Positions 9,753 through 20,561 are shown, counted from the stretch's first letter. The stretch: 64,000 nucleotides of DNA from Hydrogenophaga pseudoflava NBRC 102511 (GCF_001592285.1 NZ_BCWQ01000001.1:62001-126000); one strand, 5' to 3'. Notes: a model not told the origin generated them from the letters alone. Program-made: numbers and translations.

Positions 9753-10310
9753 ATGAGCAAAGCATTCACCCGCGAAACCGACTCCGACGCAGACGACGAA
9801 CTGCCCGAACCGGCGGTGCTGCCGACCGGGGTGAACTACATCACCCGAGCGGGTTACGACCGGCTGCGGACCGAGTTGATGGCGCTGATCGACGACGAGC
9901 GGCCCCGCATCGTCGAGATCGTTCACTGGGCCGCCAGCAACGGAGACCGGTCCGAGAACGGCGACTATCTGTATGGCAAGAAGCGCCTGCGCGAAATCGA
10001 CCGGCGCATCCGCTTTCTCACGCGCCGGCTTGAAGTCGCCGAGGTGGTGGACTGCTCGCAGCACCATGGCGGCGACCAGGTGTTTTTCGGTGCCACCGTG
10101 ACCTATGCGGACGATGAGGGCAGGGAGACCACGGTGACCATTCTCGGCGTGGACGAGGCAGACAGCTCCCGCGGCGAGATCAGCTGGGTGTCTCCCGTGG
10201 CCCGCGCTCTGCTGAAGGCGCGAGTGGGTGATCTGGTTCGGCTGGTGGTGCCCGGAGGAAGCCAGGAGCTGGAAATCCTTTCGGTCAGCTATCCCGCGCC
10301 CGGGGGCTGA
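9753..10310 (+). CDS. greB: Transcription elongation factor GreB
   Basis: Rescues backtracked RNA polymerase by stimulating transcript cleavage. The 185-residue protein has an acidic N-terminal extension of about 30 residues, then the coiled-coil domain (YDRLRTELMALIDDERPRIV, GDRSENGDYLYGKKRLREID) with the conserved acidic tip residues, and the FKBP-like C-terminal domain. The YGKKRLREIDRRIRFL stretch is typical of GreB rather than GreA. The ATG at 9753 is preferred because the frame upstream runs through the tRNA and terminator. It is convergent with spoT, only 9 bp apart. Confidence 0.93.
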   Translation: MSKAFTRETDSDADDELPEPAVLPTGVNYITRAGYDRLRTELMALIDDERPRIVEIVHWAASNGDRSENGDYLYGKKRLREIDRRIRFLTRRLEVAEVVDCSQHHGGDQVFFGATVTYADDEGRETTVTILGVDEADSSRGEISWVSPVARALLKARVGDLVRLVVPGGSQELEILSVSYPAPGG

Positions 10311-10319
10311 TGCGGCCGT

Positions 10320-12572
10320 TCAATTGGCGCGGAGTCGCTGCGCCTTGATCACCGAGGTGGTCCGCTTGAGGCTGCGCAGCACTTCGGCAAGGTGTACCCG
10401 GTCGCGCACGGCCACGGAGAAGCGGATGTCGGTGGCCGTCTGTGCGGGCTCGTCGCCCATGTCCACGTGGGTGATGTCCGCCTCGGCCGAGGCGATGGCG
10501 GAGGCCACGCGAGCCAGAACCCCCTTGCCGTTGGTCACGGTGACCACCACGGTGGTATCGAACGGGCGCGTGGGCTCATCGGCCCATTCGACCTGGAGGA
10601 ACCGCTCACCGTCGCGCGCCAGCAGGCGCTTGCCGGTGGGACAGTCTTCGGTGTGCACCGTCAGTCCCTCGCCGCGGCCAAGATATCCCACGATGCGGTC
10701 GCCCGGGATCGGCTGGCAGCAGCGCGCGAACTGGACCGACAGGCCTTCGCTGCCATCCAGACTGACGACCCCCTGGGAAACCGAGCCGTCCTCACCGGCG
10801 GCGTAGCGCTCGGTGCTGATGAGCACCGCGTCGGGTTTGAGCCCGGTTTCGGCCAGCAGCACGGCGAGCTTCTTGCCCACCATGCTGGCGATGCGCTTGC
10901 CCATGCCGATGTCCGACAGCAGTTCCTCGCGCGACTTGGTGCCGGTGAAACGCAGCAGCTTGTCCCAGGTGGCCTTGTGCTCGCCACTGGCATCGGGGAG
11001 TTGGGCGATGCCTTCGGAGCGCAGTGCCTGCGCCAGCATGCGCTCACCGAGCAGATGTGTCTTTTCCTGTGCGAGCGTCTTGAGGTGGTGCCGGATCTTG
11101 GAGCGCGCGCGACCGGTCTTGACGAAGGACAGCCAGGCCGGGTTGGGCTCGGCGGACTCGCTGGTGAGAATCTCCACCACGTCGCCGTTGGCGAGTTCGG
11201 TGCGCAGCGGCCGCTGTTCGCCGTTGATGCGGGCGCCCACGGCGCGGTTGCCTACGCCGCTGTGGATGGCGTAGGCGAAGTCCATCACAGTGGCACCGCG
11301 CGGCAGCGCGAGGATCTTGCTCTGCGGCGTGAACACATAGACCGCGTCGGGGAACAGGTCGATCTTGATGTGGTCCCAGAACTCGCTGGCATCGTGCGTT
11401 TCTTGCTGGATGTCCAGCAGCGACTGCAGCCACTGTGTGCCCAGGCGCTGGGTGGTGTCGCTGTTGGGCTCGTTGGCCTTGTAGAGCCAGTGGGCTGCGA
11501 CGCCGGACTCGGCCACCACGTCCATCGCGTGGGTGCGCAGCTGGAACTCGATGTTGGTGCCGAAGGGGCCGATCAGGGTGGTGTGCAGCGACTGGTAGCC
11601 GTTGACCTTGGGAATGGCCACGTAGTCGCGGAACTTGCCGGGCACCGGTTTGTAGAGCTGGTGCAGCAGGCCCATGCCGGTGTAGCAGTCGGTCAGCTCG
11701 GGCACCACGATGCGAAAGCCGTAGATGTCGGTCACCTGCGAGAACGACAGGTGCTTGCTGTCCATCTTGCGGTAGACGGAATAAAGCGTCTTTTCCCGAC
11801 CGACGATGCGCACCTGCATGCCGTGGCGGGCAAACGCGCCCTCCACCTCTTTCTGCACGCGGGTGATGAGGTCCTTGCGGCGGGTGCGGGATTTGTTCAG
11901 CGCTTTGGACAGCACCTCGTAGCGCCAGGGGTGCAGGAAGCGGAACGAGAGGTCCTGCAGCTCGCGGTAGGTGAAATTCAGACCGAGGCGGTGCGCGATC
12001 GGGGCGTAGATCTCCAGTGTCTCGCTGCTGATGCGCTGCCACTTGTTGCGCGGCATGTCGCCCATGGTGCGCATGTTGTGGGTGCGGTCGGCCAGCTTGA
12101 TCAGGATGACCCGAACGTCCTTGGCCATCGCCAGCAGCATCTTGCGGAAGGACTCTGCCTGGTTTTGTTCGCGGGTGTCGAAGGCCAGCTTCTCCAGCTT
12201 GGTCAGGCCATCGACCAGGTCCGCGACCGGCGCGCCGAAGCGCTCAACGAGTTCGACCTTGCTCACACCGCAGTCTTCCATCGCGTCGTGCATCAGGGCC
12301 GCCATCAGCGCCTGGGCGTCCAGTTTCCATTCGGCGCACTGGGCCGCCACCGCAATCGGGTGGGTGATGTAGGGATCGCCGTTCTTGCGCAGCTGGCCCA
12401 GGTGGGCCTCATCGGCGAAACGGTAGGCGCGCCGGATCGCTTCGATGTCGGCCGCACCCAGGTAGTCCAGCCGACCCAGCAGCGCGGCAAAGCTCGCCGC
12501 CGCCGCGCTGGCGGCGGGATGGGCCTGTGGTGCAGGCGGGGCGAGGCTGCCGGGATCGGCGTTGGTGATCAT
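10320..12572 (-). CDS. spoT: Bifunctional (p)ppGpp synthetase/hydrolase SpoT
   Basis: Controls the stringent-response alarmone. The 750-residue protein has an HD hydrolase domain with the conserved His95-Asp96 pair in LMHDAMEDCG, the synthetase domain (VSRKV/YRKMDSKHLSF-like region with DIYGFRIVV), a TGS domain beginning around VYVFTPQSKILALP, a helical domain with the RCCQPIPGD zinc/ribosome contact motif, and a C-terminal ACT domain. The intact HD residues argue for SpoT/Rel rather than a hydrolase-dead RelA. I chose the ATG at 12572; an upstream in-frame GTG would add 11 residues. Confidence 0.94.
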   Translation of the reverse strand: MITNADPGSLAPPAPQAHPAASAAAASFAALLGRLDYLGAADIEAIRRAYRFADEAHLGQLRKNGDPYITHPIAVAAQCAEWKLDAQALMAALMHDAMEDCGVSKVELVERFGAPVADLVDGLTKLEKLAFDTREQNQAESFRKMLLAMAKDVRVILIKLADRTHNMRTMGDMPRNKWQRISSETLEIYAPIAHRLGLNFTYRELQDLSFRFLHPWRYEVLSKALNKSRTRRKDLITRVQKEVEGAFARHGMQVRIVGREKTLYSVYRKMDSKHLSFSQVTDIYGFRIVVPELTDCYTGMGLLHQLYKPVPGKFRDYVAIPKVNGYQSLHTTLIGPFGTNIEFQLRTHAMDVVAESGVAAHWLYKANEPNSDTTQRLGTQWLQSLLDIQQETHDASEFWDHIKIDLFPDAVYVFTPQSKILALPRGATVMDFAYAIHSGVGNRAVGARINGEQRPLRTELANGDVVEILTSESAEPNPAWLSFVKTGRARSKIRHHLKTLAQEKTHLLGERMLAQALRSEGIAQLPDASGEHKATWDKLLRFTGTKSREELLSDIGMGKRIASMVGKKLAVLLAETGLKPDAVLISTERYAAGEDGSVSQGVVSLDGSEGLSVQFARCCQPIPGDRIVGYLGRGEGLTVHTEDCPTGKRLLARDGERFLQVEWADEPTRPFDTTVVVTVTNGKGVLARVASAIASAEADITHVDMGDEPAQTATDIRFSVAVRDRVHLAEVLRSLKRTTSVIKAQRLRAN

Positions 12573-12620
12573 CCCCTTACTGTAGCGCGAGACGCGCACC
12601 ACCACAGTCGGTGCGGGTGA

Positions 12621-14222
12621 TCAGCGCGCCGGCGGAACGAGGATGGTCGGACGGGCTTCCGGGAGCTTGTCCGGGTAGTCGCGGCTGTAGTGCAGACCGC
12701 GGCTTTCCCGGCGCAGCATGGCCGACATCACGATCAGGTCGGCCACCTGGACCAGGTTGCGCAACTCCAGCAGGTCGCGCGTGACGTGGAACTGGGCGTA
12801 GAACTCCTGGATTTCGCCCTGCAGCAGGGCAATCCGGTGGGCCGCGCGCTCCAGCCGCTTGTTGGTGCGCACGATGCCCACATAGTCCCACATGAAGCGG
12901 CGTAGCTCGTCCCAGTTGTGCGAGATCACCACCTGTTCGTCGGCGTCCGTGACGCGGCTGGCGTCCCACAGGGGAATCTCGGGCCGGGACGTTGTGGTGG
13001 CGGTGTGGATGGCCTTGACCGCGGCCTGGGCGAACACCATGCACTCGACCAGCGAGTTGCTGGCCAGGCGGTTGGCGCCGTGCAGGCCGGTGCAGGTGGT
13101 CTCGCCCACCGCGTACAGGCCTTCGATGTCGGTGCGGCCGGCCAGATCGGTCACCACGCCGCCGCAGGTGTAGTGCGCGGCTGGCACGACCGGGATCGGC
13201 TCCTTCGTGATGTCGATGCCCAGCTCGGCGCAGCGCGCCAGGATGTTGGGGAAATGCTCCTTCAGGAACTCCGGGCTCTTGTGCGAGATGTCCAGGTGCA
13301 CGCAGTCCAGGCCGTGCTTCTTCATCTCGTAGTCGATGGCCCGGGCCACGATGTCGCGCGGCGCCAGTTCAGCGCGCGGGTCGTGGTCGGGCATGAAGCG
13401 GTGGCCGCCCAGGTGGGGCGGCAGCTTGAGCTGGCCGCCCTCGCCGCGCACGGCCTCGGTGATGAGGAAGTTCTTGACGTGCGGGTGGTACAGGCAGGTC
13501 GGGTGGAACTGGATGAACTCCATGTTTCCGACCCGGCAGCCCGCGCGCCAGCCGGCTGCGATGCCGTCGCCGGTCGCGGTGTCCGGGTTGGTGGTGTAGA
13601 GGTAGACCTTGCCCGCGCCACCGGTGGCCAGGATGGTGTGTGGCGCACTGAAGGTCTCGACCTCGTCGCGGTCCACGTCCAGCACATAGGCGCCGTGGCA
13701 GCGCTGGGTGGCGGTGCCGTGCTGCTGTCCGGGCAGCTTGGCATCGGTGATCAGGTCCACCAGCATGTGGTTCTCGAAGAACGTGATGCCGGGGGTCTTG
13801 CGCGCCAGGCTGCTCAATGTGGCCTGCACGGCGGCGCCGGTGGCGTCGGTGGCGTGCACGATGCGGCGGTGGGTGTGGCCGCCCTCGCGGGTCAGGTGCA
13901 GTTCGCCGTTTTCGGTGGAGAAGGGCACGCCCAGTTCCTGCAACCAGGCGATGGCCGCCGGAGCGTTCTCCACCGTGAACTGGGTGGCTTCCAGGTCGCA
14001 CAGGCCGGCGCCGGCCACCAGGGTGTCGTCGACGTGTGAGGCGTAGCTGTCGCCCTCGGCCAGCACGGCGGCGATGCCGCCTTGGGCCCAGTTGCTGGAA
14101 CCGTCCGAGATGCCGCGTTTGGTCACGACCGCCACGCGGTGGGTGGGGGCCAGCTTGAGGGCGGCGGTCAGGCCGGCCAGTCCGCTGCCGATGATGAGGG
14201 CGTCGAAATGGTGGGTGGTCAT
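12621..14222 (-). CDS. nadB: L-aspartate oxidase
   Basis: FAD enzyme that oxidises aspartate to iminoaspartate, the first step of quinolinate and NAD synthesis. The 533-residue protein starts with the dinucleotide fold [19 protein letters not shown] and contains [30 protein letters not shown] and the conserved [19 protein letters not shown] block. Its start overlaps the scpA stop as ATGA, so it is translated as part of the leftward DUF3460-scpA-nadB run. nadA and nadC are not in the window. Confidence 0.97.
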   Translation of the reverse strand: MTTHHFDALIIGSGLAGLTAALKLAPTHRVAVVTKRGISDGSSNWAQGGIAAVLAEGDSYASHVDDTLVAGAGLCDLEATQFTVENAPAAIAWLQELGVPFSTENGELHLTREGGHTHRRIVHATDATGAAVQATLSSLARKTPGITFFENHMLVDLITDAKLPGQQHGTATQRCHGAYVLDVDRDEVETFSAPHTILATGGAGKVYLYTTNPDTATGDGIAAGWRAGCRVGNMEFIQFHPTCLYHPHVKNFLITEAVRGEGGQLKLPPHLGGHRFMPDHDPRAELAPRDIVARAIDYEMKKHGLDCVHLDISHKSPEFLKEHFPNILARCAELGIDITKEPIPVVPAAHYTCGGVVTDLAGRTDIEGLYAVGETTCTGLHGANRLASNSLVECMVFAQAAVKAIHTATTTSRPEIPLWDASRVTDADEQVVISHNWDELRRFMWDYVGIVRTNKRLERAAHRIALLQGEIQEFYAQFHVTRDLLELRNLVQVADLIVMSAMLRRESRGLHYSRDYPDKLPEARPTILVPPAR

Positions 14223-15073
14223 GATGCAGGGGTGTACGCCAGGCGCACATAGATGGGTGCGAATGCCTCGGCCTGGGTCAGCTCGATCAGGGTTTCCTTG
14301 GCCAGTTCGAGCATGGCGATGAAGGTGACGACCATGACCTGCGGGCCGCGGGTGGTGTCGAACAGCTCGCCGAACTCGACGAACTTGCGGCCCTGCAGGT
14401 GGCGCAGCACGATGCTCATGTGCTCGCGCACCGACAGTTCCTCGCGGCTGATCTTGTGGTGCTGGACCAGTTTGGCGCGTTTCATGATGTCGCGCCAGGC
14501 CGACTGCAGATCCAGGGCACTGACATCGGGGAAGCGGGGTTGCAGCGCCTGCTCGACGTAGACCTGGGCGCGCAGGAAATCGCGGCCGTACTGCGGTACT
14601 TCGGCCAGGCGCTGGGCGGCCAGCTTCATCTGTTCGTATTCGAGCAGCCGGCGCACCAGCTCGGCGCGCGGGTCTTCGGCCTCTTCGCCCTCGGCCGTCT
14701 TCTTGGGCGGCAGCAGCATGCGCGACTTGATCTCGATCAGCATGGCCGCCATCAGCAGGTACTCGGCCGCCAGTTCGAGGTTGCTGGCGCGGATCTCGTC
14801 GACGTAGCTCAGGTACTGGCGGGTCACCGCCGCCATCGGAATGTCGAGGATGTTGAAGTTCTGCTTGCGGATCAGGTAGAGCAGCAGGTCCAGCGGGCCC
14901 TCGAAGGCCTCTAGGAAGACCTGCAACGCGTCTGGTGGGATGTACAGGTCGCGCGGCAGGTCGAACAGCGGCTCACCGTACAGGCGCGCCAGCGCCACCT
15001 GGTCGACCACGTCGGGCAGCACGGCATCCAGGCCCTCCGGGGGCGCATCGAGTGCGCCGGCCTCGTTGCTCAT
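14219..15073 (-). CDS. scpA: Segregation and condensation protein A
   Basis: Kleisin subunit bridging the SMC ATPase. The 284-residue protein has the ScpA N-terminal block [25 protein letters not shown] (about residues 54-78) and the [21 protein letters not shown] segment, with the winged-helix C-terminal part near the end. It sits 22 bp after the DUF3460 gene and overlaps nadB by 4 bp. scpB is not next to it, as is often the case in this family. Confidence 0.93.
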   Translation of the reverse strand: MSNEAGALDAPPEGLDAVLPDVVDQVALARLYGEPLFDLPRDLYIPPDALQVFLEAFEGPLDLLLYLIRKQNFNILDIPMAAVTRQYLSYVDEIRASNLELAAEYLLMAAMLIEIKSRMLLPPKKTAEGEEAEDPRAELVRRLLEYEQMKLAAQRLAEVPQYGRDFLRAQVYVEQALQPRFPDVSALDLQSAWRDIMKRAKLVQHHKISREELSVREHMSIVLRHLQGRKFVEFGELFDTTRGPQVMVVTFIAMLELAKETLIELTQAEAFAPIYVRLAYTPAS

Positions 15074-15095
15074 CGCAGTCTCGGGACGGCAGGGC

Positions 15096-15308
15096 TCAGT
15101 GCGGGTCGGGCTGGGTCTGGTAGACGTAGGGCTGCTGCGGCACGCGCGCGGCCTGCGCCTGGGCCAGCAGGTCGCGGTCGACCTGTTTGTCCCACAGGAG
15201 CGAACGCCCTTCGAGCTGCCCCTGCTCGATCTCGGGCCGGCTGGACTTGAGCTGGTCGATGAACTGGGTGGTGTCGGAGGTGTAGTGGGGGCGGCCGAAA
15301 ATGCTCAT
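15096..15308 (-). CDS. DUF3460 family protein
   Basis: A 70-residue cytoplasmic protein starting MSIFGRPHYTSDTTQFIDQLK, which matches the short DUF3460 family found beside scpA in Burkholderiales. There is no signal peptide or membrane segment. I chose the ATG at 15308 over an in-frame ATG 14 codons upstream, because the family starts with MxxFGRPxYxS. Function unknown; its place before scpA-nadB suggests co-transcription only. Confidence 0.8.
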   Translation of the reverse strand: MSIFGRPHYTSDTTQFIDQLKSSRPEIEQGQLEGRSLLWDKQVDRDLLAQAQAARVPQQPYVYQTQPDPH

Positions 15309-15368
15309 GGCAAGAAGGCGCAGGGCGCCGGTCAGCGGAAAACCTGCCATTTTACTGGTCGGCCCGGC

Positions 15369-17033
15369 TCATCCGGCGTGCCGGTCGGCCGCCTCGCCGC
15401 GCAGCCGGGCGCCGAAGCCGGAGCGTTCGATCAGCGACTGCGGCTGCGGGTTCAGTTCGGTCAGCGCCAGGGTGCCCCCGCGTTTCAGGATGGCCTTGTG
15501 CAGCTGTTCCAGCGCATCCAGCCCGGTGGTGTCCAGCGAGATCAGCCGGCTGGCATCCAGCGTCACCGCCAGGCCCGCCGGAGCCCGCTCGACCGCCGCC
15601 ACGATGGGGTCGATCTTGGCGACGGCGCCGAAGAACAGCGAGCCGTAGAGCCTGAAGTGGAGCTGCCCGGGATGCTGCTGGGGCACCGGGTCGGCGCGGA
15701 AGATGTCGCTCTGGCGCCGCACGAACAGCAGGCAGGCCAGCACCAGGCCCAGTTCCACCGCCACGGTGAGGTCGAACACGATGGTCACCAGGAAGGTGGA
15801 GACCATCATGAGGCGGTAGTGGTTGGTGAACTGCTTGAGGCGCCCGAACTCGCGCCACTCGCCCATGTTCCAGGCCACGAACAGCAGCACGCCGGCCAGC
15901 ACCGCCAGCGGGATGTGCTGCGCCAGCGGCGCGGCGATCAGGACCACCGCGGCCAGCGTGCCGGCGTGCACCATGCCCGCGACCGGGGACACCGCCCCTG
16001 CGCGGATGTTCGTCACCGTGCGCGCGATGGTGCCGGTGGCCGGCATGCCGCCGAAGAACGGGACGGCGAAGTTCGCCACCCCTTGTGCCATGAGTTCCTG
16101 GTTCGGGTCGTGCTTGGGGGTGTCGCTGAGCTGGTCGGCCACACGCGCGCAGAGCAGCGACTCGATCGCGCCCAGCAGCGCGATGGTGAGCGTGGGCGTC
16201 ACCAAGAGCTTCACGGTCTGCCAGCTGAAGTCGGGCAGTTCGAACGCGGGCACGCCCTGCGGGATGCCGCCGAAGCGGGAGCCGATGGTCTCGACCGGCA
16301 TCTGCAGCAGCCAGGCCAGCAGCGTCAGCGTCACCAGCGCCACCACCGGTGCCGGCAGCCGCGATGTGGCCTTGAGTGCGCTGATGGTGTCGACCTGTTC
16401 CAGCTGACGTCTGAACTGCGAGTCCACCGCCCACAGTCGCGGCCAGATGAACAGGCCCACCACGCACAGCGCACCCAGCAGGCAGGCGTAGGGGTTGAAG
16501 CTGCCCAGGTGCTGGGCGATGGTGGCGATCTGGCTGAAGAAGTCGCCCGGCATCTTGGCGATGTCCAGCCCGAGCCAGTCGCGCACTTGCGACAGCGCGA
16601 TCAGCACCGCGATGCCGTTGGTGAAGCCGATCACCACGCTGACCGGCACGTAACGCACCAGGGTGCCCAGGCGGAAGAGGCCCAGCAGGAACAGCAGCAC
16701 GCCGGCGCTGGCGGTGGCGATCAGCAGGTTGGCCACGCCGTAGCGCTCGACGATGCCGTAGACGATGACGATGAAGGCGCCGGCCGGGCCGCCGATCTGC
16801 ACCGAGGTGCCGCCCAGGGCGGAAATGAGGAAGCCGGCAACGATGGCCGTCCACAGTCCCGCCTCCGGCTTGAGTCCGCTGGCGATGGCAAAGGCCATGG
16901 CCAGTGGCAGCGCCACGATGCCGACCGTCGCGCCAGCTCCCATGTCGCGCACCAGCTTCTCGCTGTTGTAGCCACGGATGTCCTGGAACAGGCGGGGCCG
17001 GAACGGCGCCAGCGGGGGCAGGTTGTTCAGCAT
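15369..17033 (-). CDS. SulP-family anion transporter with STAS domain
   Basis: A 554-residue inner-membrane transporter. About a dozen hydrophobic segments start at MGAGATVGIVALPLAMAFAI, with the SulP signature GGPAGAFIVIVYGIVERYG and GGMPATGTIARTVTNIRAGA. A cytoplasmic STAS domain occupies the last 110 or so residues (VTLDASRLISLDTTGLDALE). Members carry sulfate, bicarbonate or dicarboxylates; the substrate cannot be told from sequence. No carbonic anhydrase is adjacent. Confidence 0.93.
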   Translation of the reverse strand: MLNNLPPLAPFRPRLFQDIRGYNSEKLVRDMGAGATVGIVALPLAMAFAIASGLKPEAGLWTAIVAGFLISALGGTSVQIGGPAGAFIVIVYGIVERYGVANLLIATASAGVLLFLLGLFRLGTLVRYVPVSVVIGFTNGIAVLIALSQVRDWLGLDIAKMPGDFFSQIATIAQHLGSFNPYACLLGALCVVGLFIWPRLWAVDSQFRRQLEQVDTISALKATSRLPAPVVALVTLTLLAWLLQMPVETIGSRFGGIPQGVPAFELPDFSWQTVKLLVTPTLTIALLGAIESLLCARVADQLSDTPKHDPNQELMAQGVANFAVPFFGGMPATGTIARTVTNIRAGAVSPVAGMVHAGTLAAVVLIAAPLAQHIPLAVLAGVLLFVAWNMGEWREFGRLKQFTNHYRLMMVSTFLVTIVFDLTVAVELGLVLACLLFVRRQSDIFRADPVPQQHPGQLHFRLYGSLFFGAVAKIDPIVAAVERAPAGLAVTLDASRLISLDTTGLDALEQLHKAILKRGGTLALTELNPQPQSLIERSGFGARLRGEAADRHAG

Positions 17034-17039
17034 CGCCAG

Positions 17040-17045
17040 ATGTTA
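17040..17045 (-). promoter_or_regulatory. Candidate -10 box of the SulP gene, leaderless spacing
   Basis: On the minus strand TAACAT is followed by six bases and the ATG at 17033, the same geometry as at hrcA and serS. Confidence 0.35.
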
Positions 17046-17126
17046 CCGTTTGCACACCCCGTGCCGCGCTGCGGTGGCCGACGATCTCAGGGTTTACACT
17101 GAGTCTTTGCCTTCCCGGTGCGACCC

Positions 17127-17633
17127 ATGACTTCACAGATGTTCAACCGCTTGGGATGCCTCCTGCTGGGGGCTGTGTTGCTGACGGCCTGCGACCAGCG
17201 CGCCATCAGCGAACTCGAAGAGGGTGTCTCGACCGAGGTGGATGTGCGCGAGAAGTTCGGGCCGCCCGAAGCCGTGTGGGACGGGTCGGATGGCGCCCAG
17301 ATCTACGAGTACAACCGCCAGCCCGAGGGCTACCAGAACTACCAGATCACCATCGGCCCGGACGGCAAGATGGCGGCCCTGCGGCAGGTGCTCAACCCGA
17401 GGACCTTCGCCGAGATCAAGCCCGGCATGGCCATGGAGGATGTGCGCAAGTTGCTGGGCAAACCGATGAAGGTGACCGAGTACACCCTCAAAAAGGAGGT
17501 CCACTACGACTGGCGGTGGCGCGATGGCCCGAACGAAAGCGACAGCCAGGTGTTCACGGTCATCTTCAGCCCGGACCTGCGGGTGATCTCGACCGGGTCG
17601 GCGCGCGACCCGGCGCTGGACCGGGCCCGCTGA
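17127..17633 (+). CDS. BamE/OmlA-like lipoprotein
   Basis: A 168-residue predicted lipoprotein: signal peptide with lipobox LLTAC and acylated Cys22. The mature part has two BamE-like units, ISELEEGVSTEVDVREKFGPPEAVW and FAEIKPGMAMEDVRKLLGKPMKV. These are typical of the SmpA/OmlA fold that packs against outer-membrane assembly factors. It is larger than BamE itself and is not next to fur or recN, so it is probably a paralogue and not the core BamE. TACACT about 30 bp upstream could be its -10. Start choice lies between 17127, 17139 and a GTG at 17118. Confidence 0.85.
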   Translation: MTSQMFNRLGCLLLGAVLLTACDQRAISELEEGVSTEVDVREKFGPPEAVWDGSDGAQIYEYNRQPEGYQNYQITIGPDGKMAALRQVLNPRTFAEIKPGMAMEDVRKLLGKPMKVTEYTLKKEVHYDWRWRDGPNESDSQVFTVIFSPDLRVISTGSARDPALDRAR

Positions 17634-17648
17634 GACGGTCCCGGCGGT

Positions 17649-18389
17649 TCAGCTGGCGCGCAGGCGCTGCCAATCTTCCAGCAGCGGGCGCAGCACCAGC
17701 AGCAGCAGCGCGAGTGCCAGCGGCAGGGTGCTCACATAGCCCAGGTGCTTGAAGCCCAGGGCGCCAGCGATGCCGCCGACCAGGAAGCTGAGGACCAGCT
17801 GGGCGTGCACCCGCAGGCGCTCGCGGTCGGCACGCACCGGTTGCATGTCCGGGTGCCGGTTCACGTAGAGCAGCTTGCCCAGTTCGATGCCCAGGTCGGT
17901 GACCAGACCCGTCACGTGGGTGGTGCGGATGCGGGCCTGCGAGATCTTGGTGATGACCGCGTTCTGCAGGCCCATGATGTAGCAGAGCAGCACCACCGTG
18001 ACCGGCAGGAACACGGTGTGCCACAGGCTCATGACGGCGCCAAAGAGGCCAAAGACCAGCAACAGCACGGCCTCCAGCAGCAGCGGCAGGCCGTAGGCGC
18101 TGCGCAGCTGCCGGCGCATGCCCCAGTTGACGATCCAGGCGGTGCTCATGGCGCCCAGCACGAAGGCGAGCACCGAGACGAGTCCGGCGCCCACCAGCAC
18201 GAACTGGCCGAGCACCAGGTTGTCGGCCAGCGCGGAGAGCATGCCCGTCATGTGCGAGGTGTACTGGCCCACGGCCAGGAAGCCGCCCGCGTTGGCGGCG
18301 CCGGCCACGAAGGCCAGCACCGTGCCCAGCTTCAGGTCCGCCTGCGGCGTGCGCTGCAGGGCGGTGAAGCCGCGGATGGGGGCGAACAC
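17649..18389 (-). CDS. DUF1275 (YoaK-type) membrane protein
   Basis: A 246-residue protein with about six hydrophobic segments (LGTVLAFVAGAANAGGFLAV, LVGAGLVSVLAFVLGAM, YGLPLLLEAVLLLVFGLFGA and others). TSHMTGMLSALADNLVLG and ITKISQARIRTTHVTGLVTDLGI are family signatures. The proposed GTG start at 18389 lies 13 bp after the metG stop, so the genes are probably co-transcribed. The open frame extends upstream inside metG, but that sequence does not look like a real N terminus. Transport function is presumed for the family but unproven. Confidence 0.85.
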   Translation of the reverse strand: MFAPIRGFTALQRTPQADLKLGTVLAFVAGAANAGGFLAVGQYTSHMTGMLSALADNLVLGQFVLVGAGLVSVLAFVLGAMSTAWIVNWGMRRQLRSAYGLPLLLEAVLLLVFGLFGAVMSLWHTVFLPVTVVLLCYIMGLQNAVITKISQARIRTTHVTGLVTDLGIELGKLLYVNRHPDMQPVRADRERLRVHAQLVLSFLVGGIAGALGFKHLGYVSTLPLALALLLLVLRPLLEDWQRLRAS

Positions 18390-18402
18390 GGGCGGTCGCC
18401 GG

Positions 18403-20448
18403 TCAGTGGATGCGCATGCCCGGCTGGGCGCCTGGCCAGGGCTGCAGCACGTGGATGCCGGGCTGTGCTTTCTCGTCGGCGTGGCTGGCGGCCAACACCA
18501 TGCCCTCGCTGACACCGAACTTCATCTTGCGCGGCGCCAGGTTGGCCACCATCACCGTCAGCTTGCCTTCGAGGTCTTCGGGCTTGTACATGCTGGCGAT
18601 GCCGCTGAAGACGTTGCGCGTCCGGCCTTCACCCACGTCCAGCGTCAGGCGCAGCAGCTTGGTCGAGCCTTCCACCGCCTCGCACTTGACGATCTGCGCG
18701 ATGCGCAGGTCGACCTTGGCGAAGTCGTCGATGGAGATGGTGGGCGCGATCTCTTCGCCACCGGGCACGGTCTTGGGTTCTTCGGGCGCCGGCGGCGGCT
18801 CGAACAGGGCGTCCAGCTGCTTGACGTCCACGCGCTGCATGAGGTGCTGATAGGGCTGGATGGCCGCGACGTCGGCGGCGTTGTGCCAGTCCTTCAGGTC
18901 GGCACCGGTGAGCGCCTGCACCTTGCCGGCGAGTTCGGGCAGCACGGGCGCGAGGTAGCGGGCCAGGGCGGTGAAGGCATTGACCAGCACCGAGCAGACC
19001 TGCTGCAGGCGCGCGTCGTTGGCGGCGTCCTTGGCCAGGTCCCAAGGCTTGTGCTGGTCCACGTAGGCGTTGACGCGGTCGGCCAGCGCCATGATCTCGC
19101 GCATGGCCTTGCCGTACTCGCGCTCGTTGTAGTGCGTGGCGATGCCGCCCGCCGCGCCGCGGATGTCGGCCAGCAGGGCTGTGCCCTGTTCGTCGAAGCT
19201 CTGTGTCAGCTGGCCGCCGAAGCGCTTGGTGATGAAGCCGGCCGAGCGCGAGACGATGTTGACGAACTTGCCCACCAGGTCGCTGTTGACGCGCAGCATG
19301 AAGTCTTCGGCGTTGAAGTCCACGTCCTCGTTCTTGCCCGACAGCTTGGCCGCCAGGTAGTAGCGCAGCCACTCGGGGTTCATGCCCAGTTCCAGGTACT
19401 TCAGCGGCGACAGGCCGGTGCCCCGGCTCTTGCTCATCTTCTCGCCGTTGTTGATGGTCAGGAAGCCGTGCACGAAGACCGCGTTGGGCACCTTGCGGCC
19501 GCTGAACTTGAGCATCGCGGGCCAGAACAGGGTGTGGAAGGTGATGATGTCCTTGCCGATGAAGTGGTACTGCTCGGTGGACGGGTCGGCCATGAAGGCC
19601 TCGTAGTCGCGACCTGTCTTGCCGAAGTAGTTCTTGAGCGAAGCCAGGTAGCCGATGGGCGCGTCCAGCCACACATAGAAATACTTGCCCGGGGCATCCG
19701 GGATCTCGATGCCGAAGTAGGGCGCATCGCGGCTGATGTCCCAGTCGCCCATCTTGGGCTTGCCGTCCTCGCCGGGCGCGATCCACTCGGTGATCTTGTT
19801 GAGCACCTCGGGCTGCACGGCGCCGCTGGTGGTCCAGCCCTTGAGGAAGTCCAGGCAGCGCGGGTCGGACAGCCTGAAGAAGAAGTGGTCCGAGTGCTTG
19901 AGCACCGGCGTCGCGCCCGACAGGGCGGAGTAGGGGTTCTTCAGTTCGGTGGGGGCGTAGACCGCACCGCAGACCTCGCAGTTGTCGCCGTACTGGTCTT
20001 TCGCACCGCACTTGGGACATTCGCCCTTGATGAAGCGGTCGGGCAGGAACATGTTCTTCTCGGGGTCGAAGAACTGCTCGATGGTGCGGGTCTCGATCAG
20101 GTCGTTGGCCTTGAGGGCGCGGTACACGTCCTGCGCCAGTTCGTGGTTCTCAGGGCCATCGGTGCTGTGCCAGTTGTCGAAACCGATATGGAAGCCGTTG
20201 AGGTACTGCGGCCGTCCGGCGGCGATGTCGGCCACGAACTGCTGCGGCGTCTTGCCGGCCTTCTCGGCCGCGATCATGATCGGCGCGCCGTGCGCGTCGT
20301 CGGCGCAGACGAAGTGCACCTCGTGGCTCTGCATGCGCTGGAACCGCACCCAGATGTCGGCCTGGATGTATTCCATGATGTGGCCGATGTGGAAGTGGCC
20401 GTTGGCGTAGGGCAGGGCGGTGGTGACGAACAGGCGGCGCTGGCTCAT
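18403..20448 (-). CDS. metG: Methionyl-tRNA synthetase
   Basis: Charges tRNA-Met. The 681-residue protein has the HIGH motif as HIGH at residues 20-23 ([15 protein letters not shown]), the zinc knuckle [18 protein letters not shown], and KMSKS at 337-341 ([17 protein letters not shown]). A C-terminal EMAP/Trbp111-like tRNA-binding domain begins near [15 protein letters not shown], as in dimeric bacterial enzymes. A TAAAAT hexamer lies about 34 bp before the ATG on the minus strand. DUF1275 follows closely. Confidence 0.97.
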   Translation of the reverse strand: MSQRRLFVTTALPYANGHFHIGHIMEYIQADIWVRFQRMQSHEVHFVCADDAHGAPIMIAAEKAGKTPQQFVADIAAGRPQYLNGFHIGFDNWHSTDGPENHELAQDVYRALKANDLIETRTIEQFFDPEKNMFLPDRFIKGECPKCGAKDQYGDNCEVCGAVYAPTELKNPYSALSGATPVLKHSDHFFFRLSDPRCLDFLKGWTTSGAVQPEVLNKITEWIAPGEDGKPKMGDWDISRDAPYFGIEIPDAPGKYFYVWLDAPIGYLASLKNYFGKTGRDYEAFMADPSTEQYHFIGKDIITFHTLFWPAMLKFSGRKVPNAVFVHGFLTINNGEKMSKSRGTGLSPLKYLELGMNPEWLRYYLAAKLSGKNEDVDFNAEDFMLRVNSDLVGKFVNIVSRSAGFITKRFGGQLTQSFDEQGTALLADIRGAAGGIATHYNEREYGKAMREIMALADRVNAYVDQHKPWDLAKDAANDARLQQVCSVLVNAFTALARYLAPVLPELAGKVQALTGADLKDWHNAADVAAIQPYQHLMQRVDVKQLDALFEPPPAPEEPKTVPGGEEIAPTISIDDFAKVDLRIAQIVKCEAVEGSTKLLRLTLDVGEGRTRNVFSGIASMYKPEDLEGKLTVMVANLAPRKMKFGVSEGMVLAASHADEKAQPGIHVLQPWPGAQPGMRIH

Positions 20449-20561
20449 GTCGGAAGGCTTTCATTCGGGGGAACCCGCAATTTTAGGCGGGGCATGCCGG
20501 GGCCGTTAGACTTCGGTGCGATTCTTCATAACCTCACCCCAGTACCCGGAGAGCCCGTTTC

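Noticed and set aside
10392..12620. 742-codon plus-strand open frame opposite spoT
   Set aside because: Antisense shadow rich in Gly, Val, His and Gln with no family features.
15352..17136. Long 594-codon minus-strand open frame over the SulP gene
   Set aside because: It is an Arg/Gly/Pro-rich shadow frame typical of GC-rich DNA; the SulP frame has clear membrane segments and family motifs.
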